Source: Protula sp. h YS-2021
Lineage: Eukaryota > Annelida > Polychaeta > Sabellida > Serpulidae
NCBI GenBank assembly: GCA_949752745.1
Contig: OX457026.1
Coordinates: 34,029,911 to 34,093,910 of the forward strand
Length of the DNA stretch: 64,000 nucleotides
Direction of reading: 5' to 3'
Position numbers and translations under genes: made by a program. Below the pieces are notes generated by a model. It made no database searches, had not been told where the DNA came from, and saw only the letters and a program-made list of their open reading frames with translations. Numbering within the stretch: position 1 is the first letter of the stretch; each line of letters begins with the position of its first letter. Shown one piece after another: positions 20,701-32,249 of this stretch.

Positions 20701-23700
20701 AGCAAGATATAAACTAAATTATTAACATTGAAAGAGCACCAACATCCCACAAATTATTTTGCTACAGTCATATATATAGCAAATAAGAGTATACAGCAAA
20801 TAATATAATGCACACATTAAAACATGGCGCATTATGCCTGAGTTAAAAATGTTTTATATGTAAATATATAATATATAAAGTTCATTTTGTTTAGTTTACT
20901 TTTGATGAGCTTTAGGTCGAGAATGGTGTCTAATCGAAAAAATATATACCAGTTTCAAATTGGTATAAACAAGGGGCAACACTTTCTGATAGCTATAATT
21001 TTCAAGCCAAGGATTGAATAGTGACAGAATGTACTAGTACAATTGTATTAACTTAGAATTAGACTCTGGTATACCTTACAGATACATTTTGTTCTGCCCA
21101 AAATAATAAGTTGACACATAATGTGTCGACTTACAGCAAAAAGTTGCAATATGTCATCAAATGTTGTTTTCTTGACTTCTGCATGAATTTACAGATGCTT
21201 CTTACAGTTTCACCTGTTAACTTTTATGTTCAATATATTGCAATGCCTTTTTCTACCTCAGCAATTCGTTTCATATTCACTGAATGAGATCAAGACTTTT
21301 GTACGTTGAACATTTAGGAAAACAATTTTATGGTAAGCTAGATTCAATTGTGTCTTAAGGTGAACAGGATGAAAATGATAGTCCTCATGGCAAAAACCAA
21401 CTGCCTATTGTTTCTTCCCACCCCCTCTTTGCAAAAATAAAGTTTCCATTATCCCCATTAGATTCTAAAGACAGCAGATGTTTAGAAAAATATTCATCCC
21501 CTGACTTTCTCTCAGGTGGTGACCTATTGGTGGAAGTGGATAGCTTAACAAACAACGATTATTGCCTCTTTCTGTCTCAGGCGTCTGTGCAATGTCGTTT
21601 TTCCTATTACATAACCGCGCTTTCTCGACATCTATCTGAAGTTGCCCTTCTAACTTCAAGAAAAAACTTCCTTGTGATTTATCGAGTACTAACTGCACCA
21701 TGTGTCAACTTCAACTTAAATTTGCATGCTTCCAATTAACGTTGATCATCTACACGTGCAATGCCGTCCCTGGATTTTCGCCATTAACAGGTTTATCGAA
21801 TGCGCTAATGTGCAAATACATGAGTCATTGGGTAACACAATAAAACTGGCATGAAGAGCAGGGGTAAATAAATCTGAAATGTTTCAGTGCACAACTTTAT
21901 GGATAGGTCGATAAGGCTCAGCTGTAGCAATTAACTCATTATAACAGACAATGCCTCTTGGCCATTATCAATACCTTTAAGAACCAAATTAGTTTTTCAG
22001 CATTACAGTCCCAACTGAACGTATGTTTCATGACACTAAATCCTTACTGAATATGAAAGCCTTCGAAGAGACCGCTAGACAGGTTACATAGATCAGATGT
22101 TTCATGTACACACAACTAATATAATAAGTTCCACACCGCTTTTTTAAAAGGGCATAAAGTACAGTCAAATGCCTTACCTTAAACTGCATGTTGCAGAAAA
22201 TACTTATCAAGTAAACAGCCAACAAGTATAATTCTGCAAATTATAGACCAGAAAGAAATTTAGTTTAACCTACAATATCGAAGTCTAAGCGTTGCGCAAT
22301 TTGGAATTCATGCAGAATGTTCTGAAATGCAAAAAAAAAAATGACAGTCGGGACGATCAATCTGTATTCAAACAGACTTTTTCTCAGTAGTAGCACGTTA
22401 CAGTGAATTACTTTGAAAATAAATATCAGAAAAAGACAAAGTAGAGGCATTAAAACACCAGTGTTATAAAAGATGAATCGTTATATATTCATAAAATAAG
22501 ATATAAACAAGCACAGGGGGTTTTAGTTTGCAAATCCTGATTAAAGTCAAATGTAAAACAGATTGCTACAGACGTCTATTTCCACTAAAAACCATTTTTG
22601 AAAACATATTGGACAGATGTTTTTGCATTCTACTCATTTACTTAGAACTACCATAACAATTTCACATACAGCGCCGCCAACAAATGAAAACTCGCATCAT
22701 TTTTTACGAAATATGACCAATCCAGATTCACTCCATAAATGCTAATACTTCTGTAGACGTATCACTATAAACAACCTTTTAGAGAACAAAAATATGACAG
22801 ATGACTTTACACTGTTAAAATCACTGGCACAAAAATAAATGTTCTACGAAACCAAAATGCAGTTACGCTTCAAATGTTTCGTTTTGTACCCCAAGAATTT
22901 TTATCTAAATAAAATGGCATTTCCAGATATCAAATTTGAAATAATTATCACACGTCTATGTAGAATATGTTTTTTCTACACAAGCACTGCAACAATCGCT
23001 CTAATTAAATAGTGTATGGGGTAGTTAAGCACCATCACATGGAAACTGCAGGACTGCAAAGCTTACATTACAGACATATTGCGCTCTCGGAGCTAAAAGT
23101 CATTATTCAGATAATTTTAGTGTTTCATGTTCAGATTCCGAGTACCACCTTGAAATACATATATAGACTGCAATTTAACAATGACGGATGAAATCGTTCC
23201 AGTGTCACGAAAATTGCATTCATTATAGCTAAGTTACAACATTCTTGATTTAGCCCTTTAGTCAGTGATTTTTGACATTTTTCTTGGAATTTATTAGGTT
23301 TTTGTGCAAAGTGATAGTGTTTCAATTTTTAAAACATGAAGAATCTCTACTGCAAGTGTTTATAATATCAACATCATTTGCTGAAGCCGGACTAAAGTAC
23401 TTTCTTTATCTAACTTAGCGAAACAAACTACACTAGTTTAAAGAATAGCCAACTTTCTTAACGAGTCCTTGTTCTGACCATTGATAGGAAATTTTAGCTT
23501 CTCCAATTGGACTCTTCTAGCGCTATTTCAACGTCTTACTCCATTGAGCAGCAGGTAAAAGCTGAACCATTAATATAATTCAGATTCGGTAGAAATGCTT
23601 CAAACGGCTTACAACATAACGGAGTGAATCTTTTGGACTGGCTGAGAACTGTTGAATTTTCAGGAAATAACAAAGATAATATAAAATGTGAAATTGGGCA

Positions 23701-24960
23701 TAAGTTAACCAAATAATGTATATAATTGCACTGTCCAAAGGTTAATTTTTGTAACAAATAAAAGACAAAATTGGGACAGACAGCCACCACATATGAAAGA
23801 GATTTAATTGGCACTTGAAGCTTTATCCACGGTAACTTTTAGTTAGAGTTAGTTATTTTTTTTGCTTTTATTTGCTAACATACAGCTTCGATAACAAACC
23901 CGTAAGGCTCTTTACTTTGTACTTTGCCCTGTCACTGAAAGAAACCTAAATTACACGAGATAAGCAGCTCTTCCACACATAGAATTATGTCTTTCTGCAG
24001 TGATCAACTCAGAAATGAAGAAAAGTACTGTTATTGTTGGTGGGGTTGCCTCTGCTGTGCCTTCAATAAATTTTATACTTTTTAAAACATATCTTACGGT
24101 TCGAAACGCTAAGCAATATTACAATTTGTAGTTCTTCGACGGGATGAAGCAATGGTACGCAGGTCGAACAATTTTCTTATGTAAAATTAGAGTATGAAGC
24201 TCCAAATTTTTCCTGTAAATTTCCATGCATTTAGTAACAGGCCTAGATGGTTTTCAGGTAAATTTGATACGTCAACATTTTTAACATTTTTATGCATGCA
24301 TTGAGACAGCGTTTCGACAAAAAGTTAACAAAACTCTGACTCTGTCTCCAAATAGAAATTTACGGGACAGTACTAAATGAGTAAACTGACCTTCGAGAAT
24401 AAATACGACATTTAACAAGCACATTACTTTCGTTTTTTAAGAAGGCAGGGCGTTGCTATAAATAAAGATAACACCAAAGATCGGTGTGAACTTAGATTAG
24501 AAGCTAGGGGCCAGCCATATTCACCAAATTAACTGTGTTCTGGATTTTGTCTCATAAAGATTTACATCATACGCCAACACATTTAACAGATTTCAGTAAT
24601 TACGATCTGCTCAGCCTGAGTGACCGCTTGGCCATTAGTCATGCGTTAGGGTATTGTGTGCATTGAATTAAAGTCATGTTTGATGTGTGCATATGTGAGA
24701 TGAACAGGCGCCCATGAGCTCTAAGATAAACATGATTCACATATACCATATGGGATTAAATAAAAGTAGTGGACACTGGAACTACGTTGTATTCCTTTTT
24801 GGCCATTTGACCAAAATTAGCGGAAGCTTTGATATAAAAAATCTTACAAGAATGTCGTCTTCTATTTGTTGAGTCAACCAAAAGTAGTAGAAATATGGGA
24901 AAGAAAAGCATTCTTTATTTTCTATCACTGCTGTGTCTTTAGCCCGTGCTTAAGTCGGAA
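17715..24960. other. long intergenic stretch, no supported gene
   Basis: About 7.2 kb of AT-rich sequence with only short reading frames lacking recognisable domains. It should contain the promoter of the minus-strand IgGFc-type gene (right of 17714). I see no RNA gene. The only repeat I can support is the MITE end at 19490-19550. Confidence 0.5.
19490..19550. mobile_element. truncated pogo/Tc1-like MITE end
   Basis: TAGTAGACAGGTTTTACTG followed by TA matches the right end of the 168-bp MITE at 12090-12104. The left end is not recognised, so it is probably a degraded copy. Confidence 0.45.
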
Positions 24961-25050
24961 ATCATTTGACGAAGGTATCTACCTGCATTTTGTCTCAGTC
25001 CACCATGCATTGCAAAACGTATTTATAACGTCATTACCAACGTCCCCAGA

Positions 25051-25920
25051 GTGCGAAGCCTAGAAGAAAAAGTGAGGCAGATTTTTGCCGAAATGCAAGT
25101 ATCAAATGCTGCTACTATGAAGTTCGAAAGAATTCACAGGCTCCACAATACGACGACAAGTGATGACGCAACCGCGGTGATAATTCGTTTCACCCACTTC
25201 TCGGACCGGATGAATGTGTGGCGTGCCAAAGGCAAGCTAAAGGGGACACCCCACTTTTTAAATGAACAGTTTCCATGGGAAATAGAATCTAGGAGACGTC
25301 AAATCACACCGGCATTTCTTGAGTTAAGAAAGTTGGACAACAAATGCTTTCTAGTGCGAGATAGCATTATCTTCAAAGGAAAAAAATACACGTTGGAAAA
25401 TGTCACGGATTTGATTCAAGAAACAAAGTGCAATGACATTGGTGCGAGAACTACGGGTGACTGCTACGCCTTTTTTGGTAGATTTAACCCGCTGTCGAAT
25501 TTTTTCTTCAACCCGTTTAATTACGGACAAGATTCATTCTCATCCGTAGAAATGGCATATCAAGTCATGAAGGCCAGATTCTACAACATTACTGACTTGG
25601 CGAACGAAATAAAAGAGTTGAAAGACCCGGCAGAAATCAAAAAGGAAGGTGACAAGATTGATGGCACAGAATGGAGGATAAGTGGGGAAGCAGAGAAAGC
25701 TATGCGGAGCCTAGTTACGGCTAAATTCTCACAGAACTCTCATGCCAGGGAAATGTTAATAAACAGCGCGCCAAAAATTTTGGCAGAAGCAAGCCCCCAT
25801 GACGAATACTGGGGCGCTGGCCTCGGTTTACGGCATAAGGACATTTTATCTCCAACAAAATGGAAAGGTCAAAACAAGCTTGGAACTATTCTACGTCAAG
25901 TCCGTGATTCCTTGATGTGA
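25051..25920 (+). CDS. LINE-ORF1-like RNA-binding segment fused to a NADAR domain
   Basis: A 290-codon open segment ending with TGA at 25918-25920. The first codon given is GTG; no in-frame ATG precedes it back to an in-frame stop at 24967, so 25051 is not a proven start. The sequence ACGTCCCCAG just before could be a splice acceptor. Residues about 1-125 resemble the RRM plus C-terminal region of L1-type ORF1 proteins (FERIHRLH, IIRFTHFSDRMNVWR, FLNEQFPWEIESRRR, FKGKKYTLEN). Residues about 139-287 are a full NADAR (YbiA-like) domain: FFGRFNPLSNF, SSVEMAYQVMK, VTAKFSQN, ILAEASPHDEYWGAGL, and N.LG..L..VR. The expected family motifs are present. Characterised NADAR enzymes are N-glycosidases acting on ADP-ribosylated or ribosylated substrates. 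Substrate and location here are unknown. An AATAAA lies at 26047. Either a terminal exon of a domesticated gene or a retroelement-derived ORF. Confidence 0.85.
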   Translation: MRSLEEKVRQIFAEMQVSNAATMKFERIHRLHNTTTSDDATAVIIRFTHFSDRMNVWRAKGKLKGTPHFLNEQFPWEIESRRRQITPAFLELRKLDNKCFLVRDSIIFKGKKYTLENVTDLIQETKCNDIGARTTGDCYAFFGRFNPLSNFFFNPFNYGQDSFSSVEMAYQVMKARFYNITDLANEIKELKDPAEIKKEGDKIDGTEWRISGEAEKAMRSLVTAKFSQNSHAREMLINSAPKILAEASPHDEYWGAGLGLRHKDILSPTKWKGQNKLGTILRQVRDSLM

Positions 25921-26046
25921 ATAATGAACAAAAGAAGATTACCTGCTAAAAGACTAGAGCCACGTCGGATGCTACCTATTCTGCTAGGTTATATTTGTAT
26001 TGTATAAAATGTGAGCAGTTCCTAGTGGCGTTTGGTTTTCTCTAAC

Positions 26047-26052
26047 AATAAA
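26047..26052 (+). terminator. polyadenylation signal AATAAA
   Basis: AATAAA about 127 nt after the NADAR stop codon. Confidence 0.55.
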
Positions 26053-26688
26053 TGGAGTTAATCAACAACGGTAGAAATAAAATCAGTTGTAAAAACTGAA
26101 CAAAATAGTCTGGGTCAATGGGTGTGTGAAATGGGAACTCATAATGTAATGACCACATGCTTACATTGTGGCTGTTTTCTGCTTTTCTTTCCTTGATTCG
26201 GGATGATGGATTCTGGACTTCAAATTTAGCGACACAATGGATTGAAATTTATAAATAGTTAGGCTATACAATAAATTCGTTCGAGAGATTTAAAATTTCT
26301 TAAACTTACCTTTGGAAGTTGCAGCCTACAACTAAGATGTTTTCCACAAGCAGAACTGAACATTCATCTCAAATATGAAATGTCCAATTATGCCTGCGGT
26401 CATGCCTCTTTAAATTCATCTTCTATAATTGATAGTATCCGTTCTCGGTTTTAATTACTAAGTCTCACCAATTTATCGAAAGTTGAATCCTTGCTGTTTG
26501 TTTACATACATAGCGTTAATTAACGATCTCCATTAACAACTTTATCCTGCTACATGGTGAATGTTCAAAGTCTACTAGATGATTGAACAAAGTCCACTGC
26601 ATAAAAGTTCTTTCAGTGTATAAAAGTGCCCCTGTCTAACATAAGAAACATGTGGTGCTCGTGCCAGACCGCACCAAAATACAGTCAT

Positions 26689-26935
26689 TTTCAAATTCAC
26701 ATATTCTCCCGTTGAACCCCTTTATTAGCATTTCGAAATCTGGCCGAGAAATATTTCGTGAAACTCTATTATCGGTGGTGTCCATGTTAGACTTCACCAA
26801 ATTAGCGGTGTTTTCAAATTCGTGTCTTTCCCCACCACAAAGTATTATCATTACTTCGGATTTGGCAGAGAAATATTTTATGAAAGTCTATCATGAAAGC
26901 ATGTCTATCATGGGCGTGTTTAATATGCTGAATGT
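26689..26935. repeat. two-copy ~123-bp degenerate tandem repeat
   Basis: TTTTCAAATTC opens both copies (about 26689 and 26812). Each then contains a GAGAAATATTT.(G/A)TGAAA.TCTAT core. The period is a multiple of three, and the plus-strand frame 26652-27029 stays open through both. Coding function is not supported; on either strand it may be a remnant of a repetitive element. Confidence 0.45.
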
Positions 26936-27251
26936 TGTAGGGAAGCAAGGTAGGGTTTTTTCTATTCTGATATGTACTATAAATTTCTGGACATTTGTTG
27001 CTATATTTTCTTTTAAGTGGTTTAAATGATTGCGTGTGCTATTACTTAAGGCCGGTGTAGTAAATATGTAAGTATGTGGGTGTATAACACACCTAAGTAA
27101 TTAAAAAATAAATTTTATGTTGACACGCCCTTAACCGTAAACGTTTACTCGCACCTAACACCCCTATCGTTAGTATGCTCGAGGTCACCGTGCGGGACCC
27201 AAAGGTATTGATAAATTTAACACATTGTTTTAGTGCCAATACTAATTCGTG

Positions 27252-27358
27252 AAAAAAAAAAAAAAAAAAAAAAGGTTACGAGCAGGAGTCGAACCCCAGG
27301 GTTCTTGCTTGCATGCTTGTGGTCTGACGCTCTACCAACTGAGCCACTCGGGATCTGC
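27252..27358 (-). repeat. tRNA-like sequence (SINE head or tRNA pseudogene)
   Basis: The minus strand shows a pol III A box (TGGCTCAGTTGGTAGAGCG) and B box (GGTTCGACTCC), followed directly by a T run of about 22. The acceptor-stem halves do not pair well and the T stem has mismatches, so it is not a convincing functional tRNA. It is probably a tRNA-derived retrosequence. Confidence 0.6.
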
Positions 27359-27723
27359 AGTAGCATGATATGTTCAATACTGCCCAAATGGTTAGAACAA
27401 GCACTCCATGGGTGTACGAGTTCATAATATCGGGTTATATTTAAAATATCAATAATGGGGATGTACACGTCTAAAACAGCTGGCGCCTTAGGACATAATG
27501 AAATTATAGTAACATAAACAATTCATCCCTGCCTGCATGCCTCTGTCCCCCTTAACCCCTTTACTCCATCTAGGCTTCTGCCAAACTCTCGCAAAACCTA
27601 AATACATTTTATTATTCCTAAAGGCGTGGGCGTGAATGAGTAATTATGGCAAAAGATACATTCGCACGATGTTTGTATCCTAGAAAATCAATACTGTGTT
27701 AAAATATTCGTCAAAACGAAAAA

Positions 27724-27794
27724 GGTCCATTGGCCTAGTGGTCAAGACGTGGGACTGTAAAGCAACAGGCCTCGGTTCAAATCCCGTATGGGAT
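27724..27794 (+). repeat. tRNA-like sequence (tRNA-derived retrosequence)
   Basis: A box-like TGGCCTAGTGGTCAAG and B box-like GGTTCAAATCC in the right spacing, with CTGTAAA at the anticodon-loop position. Stem pairing is poor. A LINE fragment begins about 48 nt downstream, so the two may be parts of one chimeric retroposon. Confidence 0.5.
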
Positions 27795-27841
27795 AGTTAT
27801 TTTGATGTACTCTGTTTTGTAGTAGTGAAAACTCCTTATCC

Positions 27842-27953
27842 GTCGGGTAAAACTAAATTTAATACAATCTCGACTTGATTATTGATTAACTTCCCGTAAA
27901 ATTAACCTTTCTGCAAATATTATGGAAATAAACCCTGGTTACCGATCCGATCA
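27842..27953 (+). mobile_element. 112-bp fragment of a LINE endonuclease domain
   Basis: Aligns without gaps to 29069-29180 of the downstream LINE, with roughly 13 mismatches. Shared blocks include AAATTTAATACAATC, CGACTTGATTATTG, TTAACTTCCCGT and CCTGGTTACCGATCCGATCA. In the LINE this encodes the end of the endonuclease domain. Here the frame is broken and the homology stops on both sides. Confidence 0.8.
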
Positions 27954-28009
27954 GGGTCTTACAGTGGTGAATACCTCCTGCCGTCTCATGAACAAACCTC
28001 CCCCCCCCT

Positions 28010-28032
28010 CTCTCTCTCTCTCTCTCACTCGC

Positions 28033-28065
<33 letters not shown>
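28010..28065. repeat. (CT)n microsatellite
   Basis: CT repeats with a CACTCGCTCA interruption. A short C run precedes it. Confidence 0.9.
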
Positions 28066-28068
<3 letters not shown>

Positions 28069-28497
28069 GTCCTAACCCCCCTCTCTCTCGCTATCGATGT
28101 TTGCATCTCTGAGGCTATCTTCTTAGCGTTCTCTTCATTCACTAAACTACATACCCATACATTCATTTTATTCATACTGTCTGTATCATACAATTAGTTT
28201 CCCTGAAATCGATCCATACAGAAACAACCATTTGCTGTAAAATTTGATACAATGTGGCTGCCTGCCAGTATCAGCCTACATATATATAAATACTTAGATA
28301 TCAATTTATATATATATGGGCGCTTGTGTAAATAATATGTTAGTTGTTCGTTTGTTCTGTCAATTTTTGTCCCTTTTTATAATGCCGTATTTGTGTGGTA
28401 CGAAAAATGTTGACACAGCCGTGGAAAGGTTACGAAATAATGAAGCTTATTTAAGCCCAGTTTATTAATTAAATTAATATCTAAAAATTGTCGAGGG

Positions 28498-31188
28498 TTG
28501 GCCGATTATAACAAAAGAAATGAATTACTCCACTGGATAAAAAATAGTAAGTACTGGGAATTTGATTTCATAATGCTACAAGAAACACATAGTGAAGAGA
28601 AGGACATTCGGAGTTGGGAAAAAAATTGGGCTACGTTTAGGAAACACGATAAGCTCATTTTTTCGCATGGCTCTAGTAAAAGTAAAGGGGTATTAACTAT
28701 TGTTAAAAATGATTTTGTTAAATTTATTTCCAGCGAATTTGTAAGCAAGGACGGTAGAGCTGTCGCTATTGACCTAAAAATGGAGGAAGAGAGCTACTCC
28801 ATATTCAATATTTATGCACCGAATCTAGAATGTCAAAAAGAACAACAGGAGTTTTATGATCGAATCGGTAACATGATTCAGGAAAGAGAGGAAAACAAAA
28901 TAATTATTGGTGGTGACCTGAATGTTATCTTAGATGGCAATTTGGACAGAACTCCGATAAATACTAAGACATATAAAGGAGTGGAAACAATTAAGGAGCT
29001 TATGGAACAATACAACATAATTGATCTATGGCGGATAAAAAACCCTGGGGAAAACCGCTTTACTTGGCGTAGGGCAAAACCAAATTTAATACAATCACGA
29101 CTTGATTATTGGTTAACTTCCCGTGATATTAACTTTTCTGCAAATACTGTAGATATAATCCCTGGTTACCGATCCGATCATAGTGCTATTGTGTTATCTG
29201 TAAAAATCTCTAACTCTGAAAGGAGCCGTGGTCCAGGTTATTGGAAATTTAATGCAAATTTATTAAGTGATACCGAATACGTTCAAAGCATGAAAGCTCT
29301 TGTCTTGAAATTCGCACATGAGTTAAGACTTTTGGACCCGCATCTTAAATGGGAATATATTAAGCATGAAATAAGAAAAGAGACCATTAGGTACTCAAAA
29401 CAAAAATCATATACAAAGAAATTGGAAAAACAAAATTTGATAAAAACTTTAGAAACTCTATATACCAGTCTTCAGAATGGAAATATAAGCCAAAATGAAC
29501 AAGATGAAATCTTTAGTGAAATCAAAGCAATTAATATGGAGCTAGAGCGTATAGAGAGAATCAATTCTCTCCGTAGCAAGGCATATTACCTAGAGCATGA
29601 CGAAAAAAATTCAAAGGTATTCTTTGCAATTGAGAAAAGAAATTACGAACAGAAACACATTAAAAGGCTCATTGACAAAGATGGGAAAGATGTAGAACAA
29701 CCCCATAAAATATTAGAGACAAGTGCTCGTTTTTATAAAAATTTGTACCAAAAGAATGACGAAGTGTCAAAAGCTTTTTATGACTATTTCTTCGAGTCTA
29801 GAAATATTCCCAAGATACCCAAAGTGCATGCTGAAATGCTTAATACTGAATTAACAAGACAAGAGCTCTTAAGTGTCATTAATAAAATGAAGAAAAACAA
29901 ATCTCCAGGTACTGATGGCTTGACGGCTGAATTTTATCAGTTTTTTAGATATGAGATAGTCGATTTGCTACTAGAATCTTTTTCATACAGCTATGAGAGA
30001 GGATATCTCAGTGTTGAGCAAAGAAGAGGGATAATAAGGCTTATCCCTAAAAAGGACAAAGACTTAGTATATCTGAAAAACTGGAGACCTATAAGTCTTC
30101 TAAATGTCGATATGAAAATATTAACTCAAAGTATAGCCCATAGATTCCAGAAAGTACTACCGATAATTATCGGCAAAGAACAAAATGGCTTTGTTAAAAA
30201 TAGATTTATCGGTTTCAACATAAGAACACTTATTGATAGTATTGATTTCTTGAACAGAAATAATCTCGAGGGGTTTTTGGCATTTATCGATTTTGAAAAA
30301 GCGTTTGATAAGCTGGATTGGGACTTCCTAGACAAATGCCTGGAGTGTTTTAATTTTGGCAATAGCATACGGAGGTGGGTTAAAATCATATATACAAAAA
30401 TTGAAAGCTGCACAATAAATAATGGTTATACAAGTCAATATTTTGAAATAAAAAATGGAGTAAGACAAGGAGATCCTCTCTCAGCACTGTTATTTATTAT
30501 AGCGGTTGAAATTTTAGCAATCTCGACAAGAGAAAATAACAACATTAAAGGTATCAAGATAAATAATATTGAGACGAAAATCAGCCTTTTGGCCGATGAT
30601 ACAACTTTATTACTAAGCGATATACTTTCTTTAAGAAATGTATTAAATGTGTTTGTTATGTTTTACTATACTTCTGGTCTGAGAGTAAATATTGAAAAGT
30701 CAGAGATATTGCAAATAGGTAGAGCGCCAATGAGATTTCTTGAAAAGAAACCTTTTATATTTAAATGGACAGAGGGTGATGTAGTATCTTTGGGCATACG
30801 TTACTTTAATGACATTGAAAAGATCACTGATGTTAATCTCCGAGATAAGCTGACAGATTTCAAACAAACGTTACATAACTGGTCAAAATTTTATATGACA
30901 TTGAAAGGGAAAATAACTATTATTAAGAATCTGGCGCTTCCAAAAATCCTTTTTGTAACCAATGTCCTTTATATTCCCGAATGGTTTATTAATGAAGTAA
31001 ACTCAGTTTTAGACCAATTCCTCTGGGAGGGAAAACCGCATAGATTCCAGAAAAATGTACTAATACAAGACTTTAAGGATGGTGGTCTTAGAAATTTAGA
31101 TTATAACTCTTTTTTATGTGCACAAAAAATCATGTGGGTAAAACGTGTTTTGGAAAATGAAAACACTCTAAGTATCTTCCAAATCTGA
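28498..31188 (+). CDS. LINE ORF2, endonuclease and reverse transcriptase part
   Basis: 896 codons in one frame. The first in-frame codon used is TTG; the true start is missing. Residues about 1-240 form an apurinic-type endonuclease (IMLQETHS, IIGGDLNV, SRLDYWLTS, RSDHSAIVL). Residues about 480-760 form the RT: LIPKKDKD..LKNWRPISLLN, FLAFIDFEKAFD, NGVRQGDPLSALLF and the catalytic LLADDTT. Endonuclease and RT motifs look complete. The frame ends prematurely with SIFQI and TGA, because a frameshift moves the sequence into the frame of the next entry. The element is probably no longer able to make a complete protein, but the damage is slight. Codon use is AT-rich. Confidence 0.88.
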   Translation: MADYNKRNELLHWIKNSKYWEFDFIMLQETHSEEKDIRSWEKNWATFRKHDKLIFSHGSSKSKGVLTIVKNDFVKFISSEFVSKDGRAVAIDLKMEEESYSIFNIYAPNLECQKEQQEFYDRIGNMIQEREENKIIIGGDLNVILDGNLDRTPINTKTYKGVETIKELMEQYNIIDLWRIKNPGENRFTWRRAKPNLIQSRLDYWLTSRDINFSANTVDIIPGYRSDHSAIVLSVKISNSERSRGPGYWKFNANLLSDTEYVQSMKALVLKFAHELRLLDPHLKWEYIKHEIRKETIRYSKQKSYTKKLEKQNLIKTLETLYTSLQNGNISQNEQDEIFSEIKAINMELERIERINSLRSKAYYLEHDEKNSKVFFAIEKRNYEQKHIKRLIDKDGKDVEQPHKILETSARFYKNLYQKNDEVSKAFYDYFFESRNIPKIPKVHAEMLNTELTRQELLSVINKMKKNKSPGTDGLTAEFYQFFRYEIVDLLLESFSYSYERGYLSVEQRRGIIRLIPKKDKDLVYLKNWRPISLLNVDMKILTQSIAHRFQKVLPIIIGKEQNGFVKNRFIGFNIRTLIDSIDFLNRNNLEGFLAFIDFEKAFDKLDWDFLDKCLECFNFGNSIRRWVKIIYTKIESCTINNGYTSQYFEIKNGVRQGDPLSALLFIIAVEILAISTRENNNIKGIKINNIETKISLLADDTTLLLSDILSLRNVLNVFVMFYYTSGLRVNIEKSEILQIGRAPMRFLEKKPFIFKWTEGDVVSLGIRYFNDIEKITDVNLRDKLTDFKQTLHNWSKFYMTLKGKITIIKNLALPKILFVTNVLYIPEWFINEVNSVLDQFLWEGKPHRFQKNVLIQDFKDGGLRNLDYNSFLCAQKIMWVKRVLENENTLSIFQI

Positions 31189-32249
31189 CATTATCGTACA
31201 TACTCTCTTGCGATTCGGACCCAAAAAGGATACCTGACCATATCCCCAAATTTTACCGCGATATCCTTTGTGCCTGGTATTCAGTGAATAATCCCTCTTA
31301 CGACACAAGTTGCTTAATGCAACAGTGCATCTGGTTTAACAAAAATATTGTGATTAATCATGAGCCGATCTTTTATACTGAAATGGCGCGTAAAGGAATT
31401 ATGTTTGTAGTAGATCTGCTAGATGCAGAGGGGCGGTTTATGGAAGCAGGGGAAATTAAGAGCAAATTTAATTTAAATACAAATCTGTTAAAGATCATGG
31501 GGCTACTAAGTGCTATACCGAATGATTGGAAGAAAAGTATAAAACAAAATTGTAACGTAGACAAAGACCCAATGGCACCAGTTCCCCAAATTGTACAGTT
31601 AAGAATAGACGCTATAACAAAAAACATAACGAAATTGACCTCAAAAGAGGTATATTGGCTAATTATAAAGAAAAAGTCAATAACGCCAAGCTGCATAAAC
31701 AGATGGGGAAAAGATAACATCGTTTTGAACTCGTCCCAATGGAGAGAAATATTTGAAAAAACGAGATATCTGACAAAAAATGCTAAAAATACAATGATAA
31801 ATTTTAAGATAATGCATAAAAATTATGCATCTGATCTCATAGTATCCAAATTTGACCCAGATATTAAACCAATCTGTGAACAATGCAATAAAAAAAATGA
31901 TATTGTCCACCTTTTCGACATGTGTAGTAAGATTTACACCTTTTGGTCTTTGCTAGAAAAGTGGGTAAATAGTAACATAATAAGAGAGGGCCCAAAAATC
32001 AGTATTTGTAGAAGGAAAAAATTGCTTGGCTTATTGAAAGAAGATGTTGCAGTGAATTACCTATTTACAATTGACTTTGTACTCTTACAGGCCAGAATGT
32101 ATATACACAAGAGTAATATTCATAAAGAAGATGTTTATTTTATAAATTTTCTAATGATACTTAGAAATGTTGTAATGATTGAAAAAATGACATATTCGTC
32201 AAAGCATGTAAATTTTAAATATTTAGAGGAACTGTATTGTTTGTTATAG
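31180..32249 (+). pseudogene. LINE ORF2 C-terminal part, frameshifted
   Basis: Continuation of the LINE protein in another frame. The open frame starts upstream of the first ATG (31284) at about 31165, where it overlaps the end of the previous part. It carries the C-terminal region with a zinc-knuckle-like CEQCNKKNDIVHLFDMC at about residues 195-215 of the ATG-initiated segment. It ends at TAG 32247-32249, about 170 nt before the A tail. It has no promoter or ATG of its own and is not an independent gene. Confidence 0.8.

Noticed and set aside
24866..25063. 65-codon plus-strand frame just before the NADAR ORF
   Set aside because: Different frame, no motif, and it ends inside the NADAR coding region. 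It is not a plausible N-terminus.
27252..27358. Functional tRNA gene
   Set aside because: A and B boxes are present, but the acceptor and T stems have several mismatches, and the sequence runs directly into a long T tract as in retroposed tRNA-like sequences.
27724..27794. Functional tRNA-Tyr gene
   Set aside because: GTA sits at the anticodon position, but the anticodon and T stems do not pair.
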